Below are positions 28,408 to 37,953 of a stretch of 64,000 nucleotides of DNA, piece after piece. Position numbers and translations under genes: made by a program. A model generated the notes under the pieces. It saw only the letters and a list, made by a program, of their open reading frames with translations. It made no database searches and was not told where the DNA came from. This DNA comes from Rhodovulum sp. 12E13 (GTDB taxonomy: Bacteria; Pseudomonadota; Alphaproteobacteria; Rhodobacterales; Rhodobacteraceae), in NCBI RefSeq assembly GCF_003340565.1, contig NZ_QPLK01000021.1:1-64000 (forward strand), read 5' to 3'. Position 1 is the first letter of the stretch. Each line of letters starts with the position of its first letter.

Positions 28408-28769
28408 CGGACGGCCGCCACAGGCAGCGCGGCCAGCGCCACGCGGCGGCCCTCCGACAGGGTGACGTTGTAGGCGCGGCAGGCGGTGGGCGAGGCCATC
28501 GTCTCCACCCCGATGCCGGCGGCCTCGAGCTCCCGCACCAGGGCGCGGGGGGCATGGGCGATCTCGGCCCCGGTGCCGAGGAACAGCACGTCGATCGCGC
28601 CGGCCAGCGCCCTCAGCGGCTCCGGATCCCCCAGCCCGGCCCAGTCGGACCGGCCCGCCGGCCCGACCAGCAGCGGCCCCTCGACCACCTCTCCGCCGAT
28701 CCGGAAGAAACCGGGGCCGTAGCCCTCGACGGGGCGCGCATCGGGAAAGGACATCTCGGTAATCCGCAT
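28404..28769 (-). CDS. Mth938-like (DUF498) domain protein
   Basis: 121 aa. The small alpha/beta fold of the Mth938/NDUFAF3 family is seen in RITEMSFPDARPVEGYGPGFFRIGGEVVEGPLLVGPAG, IDVLFLGTGAEIAHAP, LEAAGIGVETMASPTACRAYNVTLSEGRRVALAALPV. Mitochondrial members assist complex I assembly. In bacteria the gene usually lies beside secF/secD, and here only the TauE gene intervenes. The final 4 bp overlap the convergent sulfotransferase-like gene. Confidence 0.9.
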   Translation of the reverse strand: MRITEMSFPDARPVEGYGPGFFRIGGEVVEGPLLVGPAGRSDWAGLGDPEPLRALAGAIDVLFLGTGAEIAHAPRALVRELEAAGIGVETMASPTACRAYNVTLSEGRRVALAALPVAAVR

Positions 28770-28962
28770 AACGCGAGACCTAGACCGCCCTGCAGGGCGG
28801 CTCAACCCTTCGTCCGGGCGCGGGGCGCTCCTGCCCGAGGGGGCGCCCGGCGGCGCCGGCGTGCCATGCGTATTTGCAACAGAAAGAAGCGGGGCGGGGT
28901 GGGATCGGTCGCGCAAGGCGTGGGTGGCTGGGGCCGCGGGGGCCGGGCTCGCCGTGCAGCGG

Positions 28963-29724
28963 TCACGACCAAAGCGGCAGGCCCATCAGGATGGCGCCGG
29001 CGATCAGCAGGTAGGCGGCGCCGCGGTAGGCACGCTCGCGTTCGGGGCGGAAGAGGCGCTGGCCCAGCAGCGTGGTGGCCGCATAGGGCACGGCGAGGAC
29101 CGCGCAGAAGGCCAGCTCTGCCCAGCCGAAGGAGAAGCGCAGCAGAAGCGCGACGGTGATCGAGATGTCGAGAACGCAGAGGAAGAGGATGGTGTTGGCG
29201 CGCACCCGCTCCGCCCCCGAGGGACCGGCGAGGTAGAACAGGATGGCCGGCGGCCCGCCGAGGCCCGTCGCGCCCCCCAGCAGCCCCGCGCTCGCGCCCA
29301 CCGCGGCCAGGCCGCCGCGCCCCACCCGGCGCGTGTACCGCCAGCCCGAGACCAGCGCGGCGAGCGTCAGTGCGGCGGCCACCGCGACGACCCAGCGCAG
29401 CGTCTCGACCGGCAGCGCCGCCAGCAGGGCCACGCCCATCGGCACGCCGAAAAGCGCCGCCGCTCCCATCACCGCCACCTCGCCGCGCGCGGCCTTGCCC
29501 CAGGCGGGCGGCAGCAGGACGGGCCAGACGGCCATGCCCGTGACGACGAGGGTCAGCACCGCGAGCGGCGGATCGATCAGCGCGCCCGCCACGGGCATGA
29601 AGACGAGCGCCGTGCCGAACCCGGTGAAGCCGCGCACGATGCCCGCCGCGGCGATGGTGCAGGCGAGCGCGGCGAACGGCGCCACCCCGCCCGCCAGTGC
29701 GAGCACGGCTTCCGAGACCGGCAT
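28963..29724 (-). CDS. TauE/SafE-family permease
   Basis: 253 aa with about eight membrane helices. The duplicated family motif is visible: GIVRGFTGFGTALVFMPVAG in the first half and GLLGGATGLGGPPAILFYLAG in the second. The family exports sulfite, sulfoacetate or other small organic anions; the substrate here is not inferable. It begins 10 bp downstream of the secF stop and is probably transcribed with the Sec accessory genes. Confidence 0.9.
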   Translation of the reverse strand: MPVSEAVLALAGGVAPFAALACTIAAAGIVRGFTGFGTALVFMPVAGALIDPPLAVLTLVVTGMAVWPVLLPPAWGKAARGEVAVMGAAALFGVPMGVALLAALPVETLRWVVAVAAALTLAALVSGWRYTRRVGRGGLAAVGASAGLLGGATGLGGPPAILFYLAGPSGAERVRANTILFLCVLDISITVALLLRFSFGWAELAFCAVLAVPYAATTLLGQRLFRPERERAYRGAAYLLIAGAILMGLPLWS

Positions 29725-29734
29725 GGAGACGCCC

Positions 29735-30703
29735 TCAGGGCTGGGCGCCGCCGAACTGGGTGCCGGCCTCCTGGTCGGGCTTCGACCAGTCGCGCTTCAC
29801 CCCCAGCCACAGCAGGATCGCCGAGGCGACGAAGACCGACGAATAGGTGCCCACGATCACGCCCCAGATCATCGCGAAGACGAAACCGCGGATCACGTCG
29901 CCGCCCAGCACGTAGAGCGAGACGAGCGCGAGCAGCGTGGTGACCGAGGTCATCACCGTGCGCGACAGCGTCTCGTTGATCGACAGGTTGAGGACGTCGC
30001 GCAGGTCCTTCTGCTTGTACTTGCGCAGGTTCTCTCGCACCCGGTCGAACACGACCACCGTGTCGTTGAGCGAGTAGCCCACGATGGTCAGCAGCGCGGC
30101 GATGATGGCGAGGTCGAAGCGGATCTGCAGCAGCGAGAAGATCCCGATGGTCAGCACCACGTCGTGGACGAGCGCCGCCACCGCCCCGAGCGAGAACTGC
30201 CATTCGAAGCGCAGCCAGATGTAGACGAGCACTGCCGCGATGGCGAGCGTGACCGCGAGGATCGCGGTGCGCACCAGCTCGCCCGACACTTCCGGCCCCA
30301 CCGATTCGACCGAGGCGAACGTGATCCCGGGGTCGACGCCGCGCAGCGCCTCTTCGATGGCGGCGATGGTCTCGGGCGCGACGCTCTCCTGCCCCGGCTG
30401 GGCCTGTATGCGCACCTGCGCCACGTTCTGATCCGGGCCGAAGGTGGGGTCGAACACCTCGGTTATCGTGACATCGCCGAGACCCAGCGGGGTGAGCGCG
30501 TCGCGGTAGGCGCCGACGTCGACCGCGGCGGGGCTCTCGGTGCGGATCGTGGTGCCGCCAAGGAAGTCGATGCCGAAGTTCAGGCCGACAAGGAGGAACA
30601 GGAGGATCGAGCCAATCACGGCCGCCGCCGAGGCGCCGAAGGTCAGCCGGAGGATGCGAAAGAAATCCCAGGTCGTTTCGCGGGGCACGAGCTTCAGGCG
30701 CAT
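29735..30703 (-). CDS. secF: Protein translocase subunit SecF
   Basis: 322 aa, six helices. N-terminal helix VIGSILLFLLVGLNFGIDFLGGT with the conserved GIDF.GG, the periplasmic P1-like domain, then VYIWLRFEWQFSLGAVAALVHDVVLTIG, GYSLNDTVVVFDRVREN and SINETLSRTVMTS, diagnostic of SecF. With SecD it uses the proton gradient to complete Sec-dependent export. It starts 3 bp after secD. Confidence 0.97.
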   Translation of the reverse strand: MRLKLVPRETTWDFFRILRLTFGASAAAVIGSILLFLLVGLNFGIDFLGGTTIRTESPAAVDVGAYRDALTPLGLGDVTITEVFDPTFGPDQNVAQVRIQAQPGQESVAPETIAAIEEALRGVDPGITFASVESVGPEVSGELVRTAILAVTLAIAAVLVYIWLRFEWQFSLGAVAALVHDVVLTIGIFSLLQIRFDLAIIAALLTIVGYSLNDTVVVFDRVRENLRKYKQKDLRDVLNLSINETLSRTVMTSVTTLLALVSLYVLGGDVIRGFVFAMIWGVIVGTYSSVFVASAILLWLGVKRDWSKPDQEAGTQFGGAQP

Positions 30704-30706
30704 GGA

Positions 30707-32368
30707 TCAGACCTCGATCGTCTTGGGCCGGCGGCGCTCGAACCACATCACCAGCAGTAGCCGCGTCACGAAGATCGCCGTGAAGACGGAGGTGAGGATG
30801 CCGAGGCCCAGCGTCACGGCGAAGCCGCGCACGGGGCCCGAGCCGAGGGTGAACAGGATCGCGGCGGTGATGAAGGTGGTGATGTTGGCGTCGAGGATGG
30901 CCGAAAGCGCCTTCTCGTAGCCCAGCTCGATGGCACGCGCGGGGCCTCTGGCCGTCTTCAGCTCCTCGCGGATGCGCTCGAACACCAGCACGTTGGCATC
31001 GACCGCCATGCCGACGGTCAGCACGATGCCGGCGATGCCGGGCAGCGTCAGAGTCGCCCCGATCAGCGACAGCAGGCCGAAGATCAGGCCGATATTGATG
31101 ATCAGCGCGACGTTGGCGAACAGCCCGAAGAGCCCGTAGCTGAGGAACATGAACACCAGCACCGCCGCGAAGGCGACGATGGTGGCGATCTGACCCGCCT
31201 CGATCGAATCCGCCCCCAGCTCCGGCCCGATCGTGCGCTCCTGCAGGAAGGTCATCTCGGCCGGCAGGGCGCCCGCGCGCAGGAGCACCGCGAGGCGGGT
31301 CGATTCCTCCACCGTGAAGTTGCCGGTGATGATCCCCGAGCCGCCAGGGATGTGATCCTGGATGACGGGGGCCGAGATCACCTCGTCGTCGAGCACGATG
31401 GCGAAGGGCGAGCCGATGTTCTCGAGCGTGTAGTCGCCGAACTTGCGCGCCCCCGAGGGATTGAAGCGGAAGTTGACTGCCGGGCTGCCGTTCTGGTCGA
31501 AGGTGGGCTGGCTGTCGGTCAGTTCCTCGCCGGTGACGACGGGGCGCTCCTCGAGGACGTAGGACACGCCCTCCTCGTCCATCGAGGGCAGGATGATCTC
31601 GCGCGGGCCGGCATCGGCATCGGCGTCGGAGGTGCGCGACAGGACCGGATGGAAGGTGAGCTGCGCGGTGGTGCCGATCAGCTCCTTCAGTTCGTCGGCC
31701 GAGCCGATACCCGGCACCTGGATGACGATGCGACGCTCGCCCTGGCGCTGGATCGAGGGCTCTCGCGTGCCCGACTCGTCGACGCGGTTGCGGATGATCT
31801 CGAGCGATTGCTGGATCGTGCGGTCGACCGTGGCCTGCCGTTCGGCCTCGCTCAGGCGGATCACCAGCTCGTCGCCGTCGCCCGCGACCTCGATGTCGGA
31901 GCGCCCCGCGCCGGTCAGCGACACGACGGGGCGGGCGAGCTCTCGCACCGTCTGCATCGCGACGGCCATCGCGCCCTCGTTCTCGATTCGCACGCGCAGC
32001 ACGTCCGGAGCGCCGTCGATCCGGCGGATCGCGCCGACCTCGCCACGTACCTCGCGGAGCGCGTCGCGCACGTCGGGCCACAGCGCCTCCATGCGCTCGG
32101 CGAACACGTCCTCGACCTGCACCTCGGCGAGCAGGTAGGCCCCGCCGCGCAGGTCGAGCCCGAGATTGACGAGGCCAGACGGCAGGAAGGACGGCCACGC
32201 GCCGGAATCCGCCTCGCGCTCGGGCGTCGCGCCCTGCGCCTCGATGGCGGCGACGGCGTCGTTGTGACGCTCCACCCGCGGATAGAAGAGATTCGGCATC
32301 GCAAGCGCGAGGCCCGCGACGACGAGCCCCCAGATCACGATCCGGTTGATCAGCGGGATGTGGAGCAT
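30707..32368 (-). CDS. secD: Protein translocase subunit SecD
   Basis: 553 aa. Landmarks: NLGLDLRGGAYLLAEV near residue 70, a large periplasmic domain (RNRVDESGTREPSIQRQGERRIVIQVPG), NFTVEESTRLAVLLRAGALPAEMTFLQERTIGPELG, and the six-helix domain with TLPGIAGIVLTVGMAVDANVLVFERIREEL. It sits between yajC (9-bp gap) and secF (3-bp gap) in the classic yajC-secD-secF order. Confidence 0.97.
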   Translation of the reverse strand: MLHIPLINRIVIWGLVVAGLALAMPNLFYPRVERHNDAVAAIEAQGATPEREADSGAWPSFLPSGLVNLGLDLRGGAYLLAEVQVEDVFAERMEALWPDVRDALREVRGEVGAIRRIDGAPDVLRVRIENEGAMAVAMQTVRELARPVVSLTGAGRSDIEVAGDGDELVIRLSEAERQATVDRTIQQSLEIIRNRVDESGTREPSIQRQGERRIVIQVPGIGSADELKELIGTTAQLTFHPVLSRTSDADADAGPREIILPSMDEEGVSYVLEERPVVTGEELTDSQPTFDQNGSPAVNFRFNPSGARKFGDYTLENIGSPFAIVLDDEVISAPVIQDHIPGGSGIITGNFTVEESTRLAVLLRAGALPAEMTFLQERTIGPELGADSIEAGQIATIVAFAAVLVFMFLSYGLFGLFANVALIINIGLIFGLLSLIGATLTLPGIAGIVLTVGMAVDANVLVFERIREELKTARGPARAIELGYEKALSAILDANITTFITAAILFTLGSGPVRGFAVTLGLGILTSVFTAIFVTRLLLVMWFERRRPKTIEV

Positions 32369-32377
32369 GCGCCCGGC

Positions 32378-32704
32378 TCAGCTCTCGGCCGGCTCGGTCT
32401 TGGACATCACCTGCGCGATGGTGTTGCGCACGACGCGCACCTTGACGCCCTCGGCCAGCTCGACTTCGAGCTCGTTGCCGTCCTTCACCTTGGTGACCTT
32501 GCCGATCAGGCCGCCCTGGGTGACCACCTGGTCGCCCCGGCGCAGCGCCTCGACCATGGCCTGATGCTCCTTCAGTTTCTTCTGCTGGGGCCGGATCAGC
32601 AGGAAGTACATGATCGCGAAGATCAGGATGAGGGGCAGGAACTGGAGGAAGGCGCCGGCGGCGCCGCCATCGGCGGCCTGGGCGTAGGCGGGTGTGGCGA
32701 ACAT
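32378..32704 (-). CDS. yajC: Preprotein translocase accessory subunit YajC
   Basis: 108 aa. A single membrane helix FLQFLPLILIFAIMYFLLIRPQQKKLKEHQ followed by the compact soluble domain RRGDQVVTQGGLIGKVTKV and VRVVRNTIAQV is YajC throughout. It associates with SecDF. The short Ala-rich N-terminus (MFATPAYAQAADGG) is periplasmic. First gene of the Sec accessory operon. Confidence 0.96.
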   Translation of the reverse strand: MFATPAYAQAADGGAAGAFLQFLPLILIFAIMYFLLIRPQQKKLKEHQAMVEALRRGDQVVTQGGLIGKVTKVKDGNELEVELAEGVKVRVVRNTIAQVMSKTEPAES

Positions 32705-32999
32705 GCGTGTCCCCGGATAGGTGGATGAGATCGGTGGGTCGTCGGGGCACGCGGCCCTCGAATTGGCGCGCAACCTAGGCACGGGGCGACCGGAGCGCAA
32801 GCGCAAGCGCGCCCCCCGGAGCCATCGCCGGGGCGCAGGCCGGGCCGCCACAGGGCTTGCAGCGCAGGAGCGCGCGCAATGGCCGGCGCGCCCGGCGGCC
32901 GCGCCTGCCTGGCACTGGAGGCGGCGCGCCGTCGCCGCTAGGCTGGGGCGGCGAGCCGCGCCGGCGGCGCGACTTCTTCAACCGAAGGCGAGGCTTCCG

Positions 33000-33842
33000 T
33001 TGCGCCAGACCGTCCCGCCCTCCCCTGCCGCGCCCGCCGTCGCGCATGCCAGCCGCGGGCACGCGACGGGGGCCCCCGTCAGCGCCGCCGCACGCGCCGT
33101 GGCGACGGGGCGTGCGGTGGCGACGGGGCTGGCCGTGGCGACGGGGCTGGCCGTGGCGACGGGGCTGGTCGTGGCGGGGCTCGTCACAGCTGCCGTCGCA
33201 GATGGCTCGATCCTGCCCGAGGCCGAGCAGACGGAGTGGAACGCGGTCGGCCGCGTCAACATCGCCGGCTACAACACTCGGCGGATGTGCACGGGCACCC
33301 TGATCGCGCCCGACCGGGTCCTGACGGCGGCGCATTGCGTGCTGGGCCCGCGCGACACCCCCGCGAGGCCCGCAGAGATCGTCTTCGTCGCCGGGTGGCG
33401 GGCAGGCGCGGCGGCGGCCGATGGCCGGGGCGCCGCGCTCGACCTGCATCCGGGCTTCGCCGAGGGGCTCGCGGCCGGCGAGGTGCGCATCGTCCACGAC
33501 CTCGCGCTGCTGACGCTCGACCGCCCGCTCGACGGTGTCTCTCCCCTGCACGTCGCGCCCCTGCCCGAGGCGCCCCGGTCGCTGGCCATCCTCGGCTACC
33601 GGGTGGACCGGCCGCACATCGCCACCCGCTCGGCGCCCTGCGCGGTGACCCACCGCGCCCCGGGCGCCTTCGTCACCGACTGCACCGTGGTCGAGGGCAC
33701 CTCCGGCGCGCCCGTCCTCGCCGAAACGGCCGCCGGCTGGCGGGTCGTCGGGGTGGTCTCGGCGGCAAGCGAACGCGGCTCGGTCGCCCCGATCCCCGTC
33801 GCGTGGGAGGCGGTCGCCCCTTTCGCACAGCCGCCTCGCTGA
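33000..33842 (+). CDS. Secreted trypsin-like serine protease
   Basis: 280 aa from a TTG start. The S1 triad is complete: TAAHC (H112), HDLALL (D167) and GTSGAPV (S235), with Cys pairs around them. The N-terminal hydrophobic segment, probably a signal peptide or anchor, is enlarged by four 18-bp DNA repeats (VATGLA units) before AGLVTAAVADGS. No ATG lies in frame near the N-terminus; the TTG at 33000 follows AAGGCGAGG, but a downstream GTG within the repeats is also possible, so the N-terminus is uncertain. It is divergent from yajC across about 295 bp. Confidence 0.82.
   Translation: MRQTVPPSPAAPAVAHASRGHATGAPVSAAARAVATGRAVATGLAVATGLAVATGLVVAGLVTAAVADGSILPEAEQTEWNAVGRVNIAGYNTRRMCTGTLIAPDRVLTAAHCVLGPRDTPARPAEIVFVAGWRAGAAAADGRGAALDLHPGFAEGLAAGEVRIVHDLALLTLDRPLDGVSPLHVAPLPEAPRSLAILGYRVDRPHIATRSAPCAVTHRAPGAFVTDCTVVEGTSGAPVLAETAAGWRVVGVVSAASERGSVAPIPVAWEAVAPFAQPPR
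33099..33170 (+). repeat. 18-bp minisatellite inside the protease gene
   Basis: Four consecutive copies of GTGGCGACGGGGCTGGCC (the first and last diverged by two to three bases) encode repeats of VATGLA in the presumed signal-anchor segment. The unit is a multiple of three, so changes in copy number keep the frame and alter only the hydrophobic length. Confidence 0.85.
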
Positions 33843-34026
33843 GCGCCGTCCGCCGCGCGATGGAGATGCCGGCATGGCAAGGCAGCGGATTGGGGGCACA
33901 TCGTCGCGCGCGGCGCCCGGCACACCTGAACGGCGGTCGGCCGGGACGACCCCCGACGGCTGACCGGATTGGTAGTGCCCCACGGCATGGTGTATGGGGG
34001 CCGGCCATCGGAGAGGCCCGATCTGG

Positions 34027-34225
34027 TCAGGAGGCCACGGCGGGCAGGCTGACGTTGTGAGGATCGGCGATGCGGGCCAGCGACTCCAGCCCCATGTGGC
34101 GGCGCGGTGGAGGGGACCGGCGCGCCAGTGGCGCGGCGAAAACCCCGGAACGCCCGTTCGTCGTTGGTTTCGATCATCAGCGCGCCGACGAGGCGGATGA
34201 GGGCCGCGTCATCTGCGCGCGTCAT
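34027..34225 (-). pseudogene. IS256-family transposase, C-terminal remnant
   Basis: On the minus strand ADDAALIRLVGALMIETNDERAF aligns with the conserved C-terminal IRLVGALLLEQNDEWA of IS256/mutator transposases. After a frameshift HMGLESLARIADPHNVSLPAVAS and a TGA complete the usual ending. No catalytic DDE region is present on either side, and terminal inverted repeats are not seen, so this is a decayed fragment. The rest of 33843-34386 holds nothing recognisable. Confidence 0.72.
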
Positions 34226-34386
34226 GGAACACGGGACCGGCCCGGCACGTCTTCGGCGTGTGTGAATGCGGACCGCCCCGAGGGGGGCGAAAACGGTGGC
34301 GCGGACGGGTGGTGGCGCGGCTGTCCGGTGGCGCGGCCGTGCGGTCGCTTCCGGAGAGGCCGAGACAGAACGCGAGGGATGACGAC

Positions 34387-35118
34387 ATGACAAGCGACAG
34401 GCGAACGGCGCTCGTGACCGGCGGGGTGCAGGGGCTCGGCGCGGCCGCGGCCCGGGCGCTCGCCGAAGCCGGGGTGGAGGTTGCCGTGGCCCATCTTGGC
34501 GCGGGAGAACGGGCCGAGGCATTCGGGCGCGAGACCGGCATGCCGGTCTTCGAATGGGACGTGAGCGATTTCGACGCCTGCGCCGAGGGGGTGGCGGATG
34601 TCGAGGAGGCGATCGGGCCGCTGGACATCCTCGTGAACAACGCCGGCGTGAACCGCGACGTGATGTTCCACAAAATGGACCGTGCCGACTGGGACGCGGT
34701 CATGCGGGTCGATCTCGACTCGATGTTCAACGTCACCCGCCACGTGATCGAGGGGATGCGCGACCGCGGCTTCGGGCGGATCGTCAACATCTCGTCGGTG
34801 AACGCCGCCCGCGGCCAGGCCGGGCAGACGAATTACAGTGCCGCCAAGGCGGGAGTCGAAGGCTTCACGCGGGCGCTCGCGCGCGAGAGCGCGGGCAAGG
34901 GCATCACCGTCAACGCGGTCGCGCCCGGTTATGCGGACACGCCCATGGTCGACGCCCTGCCGGACGAGATCATGGAGGGCATCCTCGCCAACGTGCCGCT
35001 GTCGCGCCTCGCCGACCCGGCCGAGATCGGCCGCTGCGTGCGCTTCCTCGCCTCCGACGACGCCGGCTTCATCACCGGCGCGACCCTGCCGGTGAACGGC
35101 GGCCTGCAGATGGGCTGA
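34387..35118 (+). CDS. phaB: Acetoacetyl-CoA reductase
   Basis: 243 aa short-chain dehydrogenase. NADPH motif TGGVQGLGAAAARAL, NNAG (LVNNAGVNRDVMFHKMDRADWD), NISSVNAARGQAGQTNYSAAK with the catalytic Ser-Tyr-Lys, and PGYADTPMVDALP. The NRD..FHKM..ADW signature is that of PhaB, which makes (R)-3-hydroxybutyryl-CoA for PHB. The ATG at 34387 is chosen; earlier frames lack a fold. It is followed 57 bp on by phaC. A phaA thiolase is not in the cluster. Confidence 0.93.
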   Translation: MTSDRRTALVTGGVQGLGAAAARALAEAGVEVAVAHLGAGERAEAFGRETGMPVFEWDVSDFDACAEGVADVEEAIGPLDILVNNAGVNRDVMFHKMDRADWDAVMRVDLDSMFNVTRHVIEGMRDRGFGRIVNISSVNAARGQAGQTNYSAAKAGVEGFTRALARESAGKGITVNAVAPGYADTPMVDALPDEIMEGILANVPLSRLADPAEIGRCVRFLASDDAGFITGATLPVNGGLQMG

Positions 35119-35175
35119 TCACCCCCTGCAGAGCACCCCCTGCAGAGCACGCACGCCACGCAAGAAAGGACCGTG

Positions 35176-37041
35176 ATGCCCGACACACGCATCGAGCCGA
35201 CGACCGAGCCCCGCGACAACGACGCCGTGCCCTCCGACGGGGAACGCCAGACCGAGGAAGCGCGCAGCGGGCTCGATGCCGAGCCCCCCGAACTCGTCCA
35301 TACCTCGCCCATCGAGGCACCGGACCGCTACAGCACGAAGAGCCTCGACCGCGCCTTCAACGCCCATCTCGCCCGGTTCACGCTGGGCGTGTCGCCCTAC
35401 GGCGTCGCCTCTACCTATTTCGCATGGTGGGCGCACCTGATGGGCTCGCCCGGCAAGCAGGCTCAACTGGCCGAAAAGGCGGCTCGCAAGGCGACGCGCT
35501 TCGGCATCTACGCCGGCCAGGTCGCCCGCGACCCCGAGGCCGAGCCCTGCATCGAGCCGCTGCCCCACGACCACCGGTTCGACGCCGAGGGCTGGCGGCG
35601 CTGGCCCTACAACCTGATCTACCAGAACTTCCTGCTGACCCAGCAATGGTGGTACAACGCCGCCTGCGACATCGACGGGCTGACCGACCGGCAGGAGCGG
35701 GTCGTGTCGTTCCTCACCCGTCAGATGCTCGACACGGTCGCGCCGTCGAACTTCGTGGCGACCAACCCGGAAGTCGCCGATGCGACGCTGCGCGAGGGCG
35801 GGGCCAACCTCGTGCGCGGGGCGCAGCACTTCCTCGAGGACTGGGAGCGCGCGATCTCAGGAAAGCTGCCCGTCGGCACGGAGGACTACCTGCCCGGCCG
35901 CGACGTGGCCACGACACCCGGCAAGGTGGTGTATCGCACCCGCCTGCTGGAGCTGATCCAGTATGCGCCGCAGACCGAGACCGTGCAGGCCGAGCCGATC
36001 TTCATCGTGCCGGCCTGGATCATGAAATACTACATCCTCGATCTCAGCCCGCACAATTCGCTGGTGCGTCACCTCGTCGAGCAGGGCTTCACCGTCTTCA
36101 TCGTGTCGTGGCGCAACCCCACCGCCGAGGACCGCGACTGCGGCATGGACGCGTATTTCGCCGCCGTCGAGGAGGCGATGGACGCGGTGAGCACGATCGT
36201 TCCCCAGCAGAAGATCCACGGCGTGGGCTACTGCCTGGGCGGCACGCTGATGGCCGCCAAGGCGGCGCAGATGGCGCGCGACGGCGACGACAGGCTTGCC
36301 TCGCTCACGTTCTTCGCCACCCAGACCGATTTCGAGGAGCCGGGCGAATTGCAGCTCTTCGTCAGCGAGAGCGAGGTCTCGTTCCTCGAGAACATGATGT
36401 GGGACCAGGGGTATCTCGACACCAAGCAGATGGCCGGCGCCTTCCAGCTGCTGCGCTCGGCCGACCTGATCTGGTCGCGCTACATCCACGAATACCTGAT
36501 GGGCCGGCGGCAGGGCATGTTCGACCTGATGGCGTGGAACGCCGACGCCACCCGAATGCCCTACCGGATGCACAGCGAGTATCTGCGCCGGATCTTTCTG
36601 GGCAACGAGCTGGCCGAGGGCAAGTACCGCCTCGGCGGCGCCCCGGTCACGATCGGCGACATCGAGGTGCCGATCTTCTGCGTCTCGACGACGTCGGATC
36701 ACGTCGCACCGTGGCAATCGGTCTACAAGCTTCACCTGCTGGCCGACACGGAGATCACCTTCGTCCTCACCAATGGCGGCCATAACGCCGGCATCGTCAG
36801 CGAGCCGGGCCATGAGGGGCGCGAATACCGCATCCGCACGACCGGTGAAGACGAGTCCTACCTCTCGCCCGACGGCTGGCAGGCGGCGGCGGAGCAGCGC
36901 GACGGGTCGTGGTGGCCGGCGCTGGTCGACTGGCTGCGCGCCCGGTCGAGCGGCGAGACGGCGCCGCCCGCACTCGGAACGCAAGCGGGGGCCTATCGAC
37001 CGATGGAGGATGCGCCGGGCACGTATGTCTTCCAGCGCTGA
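35176..37041 (+). CDS. phaC: Poly(3-hydroxyalkanoate) synthase
   Basis: 621 aa, class I size. The lipase-like box GYCLGGT gives nucleophile C353; D508 (TSDHVAPW) and H536 (GGHNAGIV) complete the triad. Other conserved blocks are PIFIVPAWIMKYYILDLSPHNS, WRNPTAEDRDCGMDAY and WNADATRMPYRMHSEYLR. It polymerises hydroxyacyl-CoA into storage granules. The N-terminal 50 residues are acidic and low-complexity. AAGGA at 35166-35170 supports the ATG at 35176. Confidence 0.95.
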   Translation: MPDTRIEPTTEPRDNDAVPSDGERQTEEARSGLDAEPPELVHTSPIEAPDRYSTKSLDRAFNAHLARFTLGVSPYGVASTYFAWWAHLMGSPGKQAQLAEKAARKATRFGIYAGQVARDPEAEPCIEPLPHDHRFDAEGWRRWPYNLIYQNFLLTQQWWYNAACDIDGLTDRQERVVSFLTRQMLDTVAPSNFVATNPEVADATLREGGANLVRGAQHFLEDWERAISGKLPVGTEDYLPGRDVATTPGKVVYRTRLLELIQYAPQTETVQAEPIFIVPAWIMKYYILDLSPHNSLVRHLVEQGFTVFIVSWRNPTAEDRDCGMDAYFAAVEEAMDAVSTIVPQQKIHGVGYCLGGTLMAAKAAQMARDGDDRLASLTFFATQTDFEEPGELQLFVSESEVSFLENMMWDQGYLDTKQMAGAFQLLRSADLIWSRYIHEYLMGRRQGMFDLMAWNADATRMPYRMHSEYLRRIFLGNELAEGKYRLGGAPVTIGDIEVPIFCVSTTSDHVAPWQSVYKLHLLADTEITFVLTNGGHNAGIVSEPGHEGREYRIRTTGEDESYLSPDGWQAAAEQRDGSWWPALVDWLRARSSGETAPPALGTQAGAYRPMEDAPGTYVFQR

Positions 37042-37193
37042 GGCGGTCGGCGCCGGCCTGTGCCTGCCCCGTGCGGGCGAGCGCACGACCGCGGCGCGAT
37101 GTCGGTGTTGACCGCGGTCAATGCACGGCGCTGTTCCACGCGCGAGCCACGGCGCGCGCGCACTTCACCCCGAGGCCCGAAAGGAGACACGAC

Positions 37194-37628
37194 ATGGCAA
37201 GCGACGCAAAGACCGACGTCACCGAGATGATACGGAGGACGCAGGGCATGGTCGCGAGCGTTCCGGCGATGACTCCGCAAATGGAGGCGTTCTGGAAGGC
37301 GCAGGACGGCATCCTCGACGATGTGGAGGATTACACCCGGGCCTGGTTCGAGCGGCGGCACGCGGCGACGCGCTCCGCGCTGGAGGCCGTGCGCGAGGTC
37401 AGCGGCAACGGCAGCGATCCCGCGACCGCCATGACCGTGATCGCCGATTGGCAACGGCACTCGATGGAGCGCATGACCGAGGACATCCAGCAATGGACGG
37501 ACCTGTGGGCGCGGTGCGCGGGCCGCATGGCGCCGACCACGCCGGCAGCTTCCGCGAACGGGGGCACGAAGACGGCGAAATCGGCCACCGGGACCCGCGG
37601 CGGATCGCGATCCGCACCAAAGGAGTAG
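37194..37628 (+). CDS. Phasin-like granule protein
   Basis: 144 aa. The helical middle FWKAQDGILDDVEDYTRAWFERRHAATRSALEAVREV followed by ADWQRHSMERMTEDIQQWTDLWARC, then a Lys/Gly/Ser/Thr-rich tail (GTKTAKSATGTRGGSRSAPKE), is the architecture of phasins that coat PHB granules. The Lys-Ala-rich tail could bind DNA or polymer surface. Position directly after phaC supports the role. ATG at 37194 after AAAGGAGACACGAC. Confidence 0.8.
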   Translation: MASDAKTDVTEMIRRTQGMVASVPAMTPQMEAFWKAQDGILDDVEDYTRAWFERRHAATRSALEAVREVSGNGSDPATAMTVIADWQRHSMERMTEDIQQWTDLWARCAGRMAPTTPAASANGGTKTAKSATGTRGGSRSAPKE

Positions 37629-37953
37629 GCGACGTTTGTCGGCTGGCTTCCGACCGGTCCGGCGCGCGGCGTGCCAGCGCCGGCCGGCCTCGTGCGCCCC
37701 TGCCGCACCCGGTGCGACACCGGGCCGGATCGCAGGGATCAACACGGCGCGGGGGTCGGCCAGATCACCGCCACCGACCACCGGCTGATCCACTCCCCCC
37801 GCAACGTCGTGAACGTCGGGGATTTCGACGCGCTGCGACCGCGCGGCACTTTGGACCGGGTGGAGCAGATCGGCGGGAGCGGGATCGGGCCGCAGGCCCG
37901 CACCGCGCGCCCGATCGGCGCCATGACACATGACCCCGGCTGATGGAGGCACC
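37629..37953. other. Gap after the phasin-like gene
   Basis: About 325 bp. One forward frame (37671-37943) reads HGAGVGQITATDHRLIHSPRNVVNVGDFDALRPRG in its middle, which looks more protein-like than typical chance frames, but it lacks a ribosome site and recognisable family. Possibly a decayed gene. No terminator was identified. Confidence 0.4.

Noticed and set aside
29577-32750. A reverse open frame of about 1,050 codons across secD and secF
   Set aside because: SecD and SecF are complete in their own frames with correct motifs and starts; this frame gives Arg/Pro-rich sequence. No SecDF fusion exists here.
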